A stretch of DNA of 64,000 nucleotides from Filobasidium wieringae (lineage: Eukaryota > Basidiomycota > Tremellomycetes > Filobasidiales > Filobasidiaceae). The stretch's first letter is position 1, and every line of letters starts with the position of its first letter. The position numbers and the translations under genes were made by a program. A model generated the notes under the pieces. The model was not told the DNA's origin and searched no databases. It saw only the letters and a list, made by a program, of their open reading frames with translations. The stretch spans positions 62,001-126,000 of the forward strand of contig BCIV01000015.1 of NCBI GenBank assembly GCA_001600055.1, in the 5' to 3' direction. Below, piece after piece: positions 58,593 through 64,000 of this stretch.

Positions 58593-61500
58593 ATGCCTTA
58601 TCGAGAACCGATTCGGGCGATTAGGGAACGTCCCCCTTCTCCTCCTCAACGCAACATATCGCAGTCTTCTACCCATACTGCATCCTCCACTTCCTCCCTC
58701 GAAGCCGCTCCTATCCGACCTCCTCCCATCCAGACTCGGACCGCTGCGACGAGAGGTGATCAGCTTCCTTCCGCTGAAGAAGTCCAAAGACAGGAAGAAG
58801 CAATCAGAAGTTATTCCAGAGAAAGAAGTAGCCGAGAGGAATCTCGGAGTCCAGTCACTCCAAGACCTGATAGGTATTCCTTCGGGACGCGCAGGGAATC
58901 TCCAAAGAGCCCTCGGTATGGGTATGGACAATCGCAATATCATCATCCCGCTCCTTCCCATCTCCTTCCTCTCGAACTCCGGCCATCGGCTTCTGGGCCG
59001 GATCTGGCTTCTTTGAGAAAAGAAATGCTACGGGGAGAATCGGCTATCGCGGAAGATGTGGATCTACCTCCTTCCCCTTCCAAAGGATCCTCTTTGGCGG
59101 CGGGAATGGATACCTTGCTGATTTCTAGCAAGAGTAGGGCAAGAAGCTCTTCAGGACAACCTAAAGGACATGGGGCAGGGGGTTCCAACTCGACTAGCTC
59201 GGTAGGAGCTACAGGAGGCTCTGGAAGAGGAGATGTTAGGAAGGCTGTAGGGTTGCAAGATTTCACGTTCGGGGAAATGATCGGCAGAGGGAGTTACAGT
59301 ACCGTAAATATTGCTCGGCTTGCTTCGACGGAATGTGAGCTTGTTTCTGACTTTAATCACACAGGTTGTGCTCGCTCGTCAAAACGCTACGAACATCCCC
59401 TACGCCATAAAAATTCTGGACCAAGCACATCTCATCCAACAGAAGAAGACCAAATATGCCAAAATCGAACGAGACGCTCTCGTCCGCCTCGGACCGCAAG
59501 TTCGATCTAATGGTAACCGAGGTTCTACCATGAGTATCATGAGCAATAGTACGGTAACGGGCCATCGTAGAAGAGGAAGTGGTGCTTCCGGGAGCAGTGC
59601 AGGTGGATCTGGGTCGGGGACGTTCCTGGGCGCGGAAGCCGCGAAGGCAGGGAGAAGGAGGGGTTCGAACGATACCGGTTCTTGGGGGGCGGCCTCGTTT
59701 ACCGAGCGAGGAAACGCTTTTCTTCGGCAGCAAGCAACAGGGAATGGCGATGCGTCGGGATCTCCTTCCATACCGCCTATACCTATAAGAGAGGGCAGGC
59801 CTGACAGTCAAATCACTGTTCGTAACGATAACAGTCCACCTCTCGGATCAGACGGTACATCCCCCTTTGACAAGCCTGATCTCAGTCGCTTGACCATTCC
59901 TACGTCGCCCCGAATGGGAGCGAACAGTAACGGAATGGCTTCCCTTTCATCGTCCCAATCTACCATCACTTACAGCCCTACGGAAACAATCGCACGGAAA
60001 TCGGGAGAGTCGGAGCGCCAAGAGGTCTTGGGAAAGCCCCCTGTGGCAAGAAAGCGAAAGAGGGCTAGTCATCCGGGTGTGATCAAGTTACATTATACCT
60101 TCAAGGATCATACGAGTTTATGTGAGTTGTCCCTGGTTTACTGGCTATGGGCATATGGTTGATTGCTTGCCTTTTCGTAGACTTCGTATTAGATCTTGCC
60201 ATCAATGGAGAACTATTAGATCTAGTGAAGAAGGTTAGTCTTCCGACGTCAGGATGGTTTCTTAGCTGTATGTTGACGCTCAGGCCTACAATTAGCATGG
60301 ATCGCTTGATCTCGATTCTGCTAGAAGGTATAGTGCCCAAGTTATCGACACGATCGATTTTATGCATGAAAGGGGAGTGATACATCGGTAAGTCACTGAT
60401 TGTCCTTGGCTTGAAATTGATCATCTAATCTGAATACAATACACATACACAGGGACTTGAAGCCAGAAAAGTAGGTCTGTCGTAAAAATAATTTTCGGAT
60501 ACAAGGTTGAACATATCACTTGAACGTAGCATTCTACTGGATGACGACTGGCGTATCAAGATCACAGACTTCGGTAGTGCCAAGGTTGTCGACCCTGTCA
60601 CTCTAGAGCCGGTCGATGTTGGTGACGGTACGCGTTCGAAGTCGCAGTCGAACGGAACCTTCAATCGACTGACCAAAACTTAATAGGTCCCATGGAAGGC
60701 AAGAAGCGCTCGTTCGTGGGGACAGCTGAATACGTTTCACCCGAAGTGTTACGCAACGAGCATGCTGGGATGGCGTAAGCGACAAAGCTTCGACTGTATA
60801 TGTCGATCAATCGTCTGATTCAGGTCATGATAGATCGGACATCTGGGCCTTCGGATGCATACTCTATCAGCTGATTGCCGGAAGACCTCCTTTCCGAGGA
60901 TCGACGGAATATTTGACTTTCCAGAAGGTGCTGGCTTGCGAATATACGTTCCCGGAGGAATTTGATCCCGTTGCCAAATTGCTAGTGGAGAGGATTCTCG
61001 TAAGTATAGGCACTAGGTGGTCTAAGAATACCGTTGTTGACTAGTTTGTATTCAGAAACTGGATCCTCTGGACAGGCCCCCCATCGATTCCATCAGAAAC
61101 GACGCGTTCTTCGAATCCATCAACTTTGCTCATATGTGGACGGACCATATGCCAGAAATCAGAACTGGAATTGCAGCACCCGTCAAGACTGCTCAGCAAA
61201 CCGTTAGCTTTACAGAGGCCTTCGGCACAGCCGCCAGCGACGGAGAGTCCGATGATGGGATCTATTCAGCTTCATCGAACGACGAGGATCACCTCAGGAA
61301 GGATCGTCTACCAGTGCAAGAATCGCAAGCCGCCCAGACTACTACACCCATGCTTGCTTTCCCCAGACAAGTGGACACTGAAGTGCCGCAGTTGAGAGAG
61401 CCTCAGAGGCAATGGATTGAGAAAGGAGGTAACACTTTCTCTAGTACCGAAACGGTTGAAGAAGCCGCTGCCAAGGCGCAAGCTCGGTTAGTAGATACTG

Positions 61501-62084
61501 GCAAGGGGGAGAGCGGAGGCGCTCCTCTTGCCAGGAAGATCACTCATCAGTGGGAGCAGGAAGAACGACGAAAGTTGTGGTAGGTGTCGCCGGAGCATGT
61601 ATAGAACTTGTCGTACTGATTCCCGGTCGATCAGGTCTGAGCACTTGAGAGAAGGAGAATCCATCATTTACCAGTCCCCAATTCTTACACGAGCGGGTAT
61701 ATTCCTACCCAAGCGTCGTACACTGGTCCTCACCAGCGCGGCAAGGCTGCTTTGCGTTAAGGAAGACGCTGTTAAAGGCCGGATCAAGATCGAAAGCGAA
61801 TGTCTGGTTACCAATCCATTGCGTCTGACTGCAATCGACGAAAAGAGCGAAGTCGAGAACAAGAAAGCTAGGGATTCTTCAGCGATTCGGGGTAAAGTTG
61901 TGAAGAACGTACAAGCCAAAGGACCGAGAGCGTTCCAAGTTCAGACTGTGAGTAATGATGCTTCGTCAGAAGCGATCGATAACTGACAAAGCGAATCCAG
62001 TACGATAAGGATCATACCTTTTTGGCGGATAGGGAGGATATTCGCGCACGATGGATAGCGGAACTGAAATCTATCGATATTTGA
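58593..62084 (+). CDS. PDK1/Pkh-type AGC protein kinase with C-terminal PH-like domain
   Basis: About ten exons from ATG 58593 (MPYREPIRAIRERPPSPPQR) to TGA 62082-62084. A 235-residue Ser/Arg/Pro-rich N-terminus precedes the kinase domain: FTFGEMIGRGSYSTV|VLARQNATN (intron 59304-59364), YAIKILDQAHLIQQKKTKYA (catalytic Lys), IERDALVRL, then a long insertion, then HPGVIKLHYTFKDHTSLYFV, GELLDLVKK, IHRDLKPENILLDDDW, KITDFGSAKVVD, FVGTAEYVSPEVLRN, SDIWAFGCILYQLIAGRPPF, and LDPLDRPP. The C-terminal part EHLREGESIIYQSPILTRAG through IRARWIAELKSIDI is the PDK1 PH-like domain. The kinase phosphorylates the activation loops of AGC kinases (Ypk, Sch9, Pkc1) downstream of sphingolipid or phosphoinositide signals. 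The insertion is discussed in findings. Confidence 0.93.
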
Positions 62085-62542
62085 ACAGTAACGGCAGGAA
62101 CTTGCAGTCGCAATCAGAAACATAAGGCATCAATCACCTGCAGCTAGTCTACGAAATCAAATGATAGTAGAACAGTTGGGATTCAGAGACACGAAATCGA
62201 CGCATGCTGTAACCGATGTGGAGGGCACGTTGTACCAATACCCGCAGCCAATAATATATATGCGATGATAGCATCATAGGTCGATCGAGGCTTACCGGAA
62301 GCAAATGCCATTCCCCGACCGAGCGAACGGCTTGGTCCTTGGTGATTTCTTGCTCGTCACATCGTCTTACCTCAGCTCATGATCGTCTGGATCTTGTGGA
62401 CATAAATCCTGTTTCTCTGGTAGAGAGCATGTGTGGTCAATCAGCTCTCCCTATGTTCATGCCGACCTTGTGTGCGTGATTAATAAATACACAAAAAACA
62501 CCATAAACGACCTCCACATTCTGAGCCGGCCAGACCTTCAGC
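62085..62542. promoter_or_regulatory. intergenic, PDK1-like / BEACH-like
   Basis: About 460 bp between tandem genes. It includes a TATATATGCGATGATAGC stretch near 62255. No further feature recognised. Confidence 0.5.
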
Positions 62543-64000
62543 ATGTTCCGACTGTTGAAAGAAGCTCTTACAGCACCAGAAAGGTCGCCTTCGCCGAATC
62601 GCAGAGTCCCTCGACCTGTACGTACCACGGAGGAGCGGAAGTTGGCCGAGGAGAAGGGAAGGATAGCTCGTGAAGCTGAAGAGGCAGATGAATCCATACC
62701 GGATCTAACGGATGATGATCTCATGGTGAAAGATGTCATTGAAGAGTTGCAGAGAAGGAAAACAACCACTCAAGAAGAACTGGAGTTGACGTTCAAGGTA
62801 TGTACTGACGGCGGAGGTTTTTCTTGTCGTTCTGAGCTGATCTCTTCGCAACAGACTTTGAACCAGATCATTCAGCTCCTGACCCCGACCCATCCACCTC
62901 GTCAAGCTCTATTCCGCAAAAGCCGTGGTTTCAAGGCGCTCAAGAACATATTAGAAGATCTTGATCAAACGAGTAGTACTCGGGATTTGCAAGACCCGTT
63001 CGGCCAGACTCAGCTATTCTCAGGTATCGCAAATCTTAGGGATGGACATGAAAGTCGAGGTAGAAGAAGAGAATTTATAGCAGAATCTCCTACTGCTGAG
63101 ACTCCCAGAGCTGGCAGTAATGGGCCAGCTGGAAAGTTTCCTTTCAAATTGGACTTACAGGACAAGCTCGATGTGCTACGGCTGGCAATGAAAGCCATCT
63201 TAATAGCTCTCGAGGATAAGCGGAACCGAAGATGGTTCGATGTGAGTGAACGGAATTTCTGTTCTGGTTGCAACATACTAACTCTTTGAGATCAGGACAA
63301 CATCGGATGGAACTCTTTCGCTAGCATATTCAGCCAAGCGTATAAGTGGACGAACGATCCGCAAGCCTCAAGCTCATATCCGGCTGCCGGTCGTGTTCTT
63401 GGAATACTGCTATCGAACACTCTCTCCAATGACGAGACTTTGCCGGCGTTGTTTTTGAATACGACAGCAAACAGTCTTGCACCCTTTCCTGACATGCTCC
63501 CCATCTCCTCACACCTCAATCTGTCCGACCCAAAGTTGCTGGCGGTAATCCTCGATCAATTACCCTTGCCATACATCTTCAGTGCGGCTAGTAAATTCGA
63601 CAAGATCCCGGATAAAGTTCAAGATTGGCCTAGGACCGGGCCATCAAGTCGAGCACATCTAACCATGACATCGGAACTGATGTTTCTTGAAAGTACTTTG
63701 TGGAGGGTGATGCTAGTGGTAGTTCAATCGAGTTGGATCAATCTATTTGAGCTTAGCAAGTCGATGGGAGAGGGTGGTTTGGTGGAATGCGTGCTAGATA
63801 GGCTTTATCCACCGCGGAATCGTAGAAACAAACAAGCTACCACAACAAGGCGACCTGAGAACCTGAGGATGGGTATATTTGGCGGGGACGAGGATTCGGA
63901 TTATGATGCCAGTCACGATCCGTTCGCAATCCAGTCGGGTCCTATTATACCGTTTGGCAGGAAGCCTAAGTCAAGGGCCAGACTTCCTGCCGCAGATGGT
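62543..64000 (+). CDS. N-terminal part of a large protein, probably BEACH family (truncated by window end)
   Basis: ATG 62543 opens MFRLLKEALTAPERSPSPNR. An Arg/Glu-rich segment (RKLAEEKGRIAREAEEADES) is followed by TLNQIIQLLTPTHPPRQALF then RKSRGFKALKNILEDLD, RLAMKAILIALEDKRNRRWF, and DNIGWNSFASIFSQAYKW. The repeated 'FR...GF..L...L..L' and 'AM.ai..AL.D...NR.yF....GW..f...' patterns fit the ARM-like N-terminus of fungal neurobeachin/Bph1-type BEACH proteins. The diagnostic BEACH and WD40 parts lie beyond the window, so this is a moderate-confidence call. Introns after TFK (about 62798) and WFD (about 63241) have consensus borders. Such proteins act in vesicle and lysosome trafficking. Confidence 0.5.

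Overview
The window is a gene-dense stretch of nuclear DNA from a fungus. It has many short introns (about 45-90 nt, GT..AG), almost no repeats, and genes on both strands with short gaps. The gene set (PMT1-type O-mannosyltransferase, fungal Egt1, Puf6, Mtr10, Sart3/Prp24, a PDK1/Pkh kinase, a RECQ1-type helicase) and the extreme intron density, including micro-exons, suggest a basidiomycete, most likely a Tremellomycete yeast. The phylum-level call is fairly safe; the class is inference.

Layout, left to right. 1-1402 (+): 3' part of a Vps62/DUF946-like gene. 1403-3253: intergenic DNA and a DIPP-type Nudix hydrolase (-). 4183-5096 (+): TMEM70-like mitochondrial protein, convergent with a RECQ1-type helicase (5176-8777, -). 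9024-10373 (+): unknown protein with faint polo-box resemblance. 10402-14778 (-): Sart3/Prp24. 15097-16855 (+): S-adenosylhomocysteine hydrolase. 17367-20828 (+): PMT1. 21146-23669 (+): Puf6. 23907-27286 (-): Mtr10/transportin-3. 27857-30146 (-): MFS sugar/quinate-type transporter. 32008-33309 (+): unrecognised Cys-motif protein. 33688-35170 (-): Bmt5-like rRNA methyltransferase, divergent from HUS1 (35474-37084, +). 38261-40324 (-): spartin-like senescence-domain protein. 40576-44473 (-): alanyl-tRNA synthetase with two candidate starts. 45023-45625 (+): cupin. 45877-47600 (+): metallo-beta-lactamase-fold protein. 47775-48146 (-): mitochondrial bL34. 48458-53776 (-): ergothioneine synthase Egt1 carrying a choline kinase. 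54345-55351 and 56577-57323 (+): two more Cys-motif proteins. 58593-62084 (+): PDK1/Pkh kinase with PH-like domain. 62543 to the end (+): N-terminus of a large, probably BEACH-type protein.

The most striking observation is the Egt1 gene. A complete choline/ethanolamine kinase domain, with its HND and IDFEYA motifs, sits inside the EgtD histidine-methyltransferase domain. Both junctions lie in uninterrupted reading frames. Second are four copies, in three otherwise unrecognised proteins, of a small C-x2-C ... W ... C-x2-[H/C] motif that looks like an undescribed zinc-binding module. Others are 8-, 15- and 20-nt exons in the helicase core, an AUG-only first coding exon in SAH hydrolase, a roughly 185-residue insertion in the PDK1 N-lobe, and a probable dual-targeting start in alanyl-tRNA synthetase.

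The neighbouring genes do not form one pathway. Some share themes: SAM and quaternary-ammonium metabolism (Egt1-choline kinase, SAH hydrolase), genome maintenance (RECQ1, HUS1), RNA biology (Sart3, Puf6, Bmt5, AlaRS), and mitochondria (TMEM70-like, bL34m, possibly AlaRS). All assignments come from reading the sequence and recalled family features; no database was searched.
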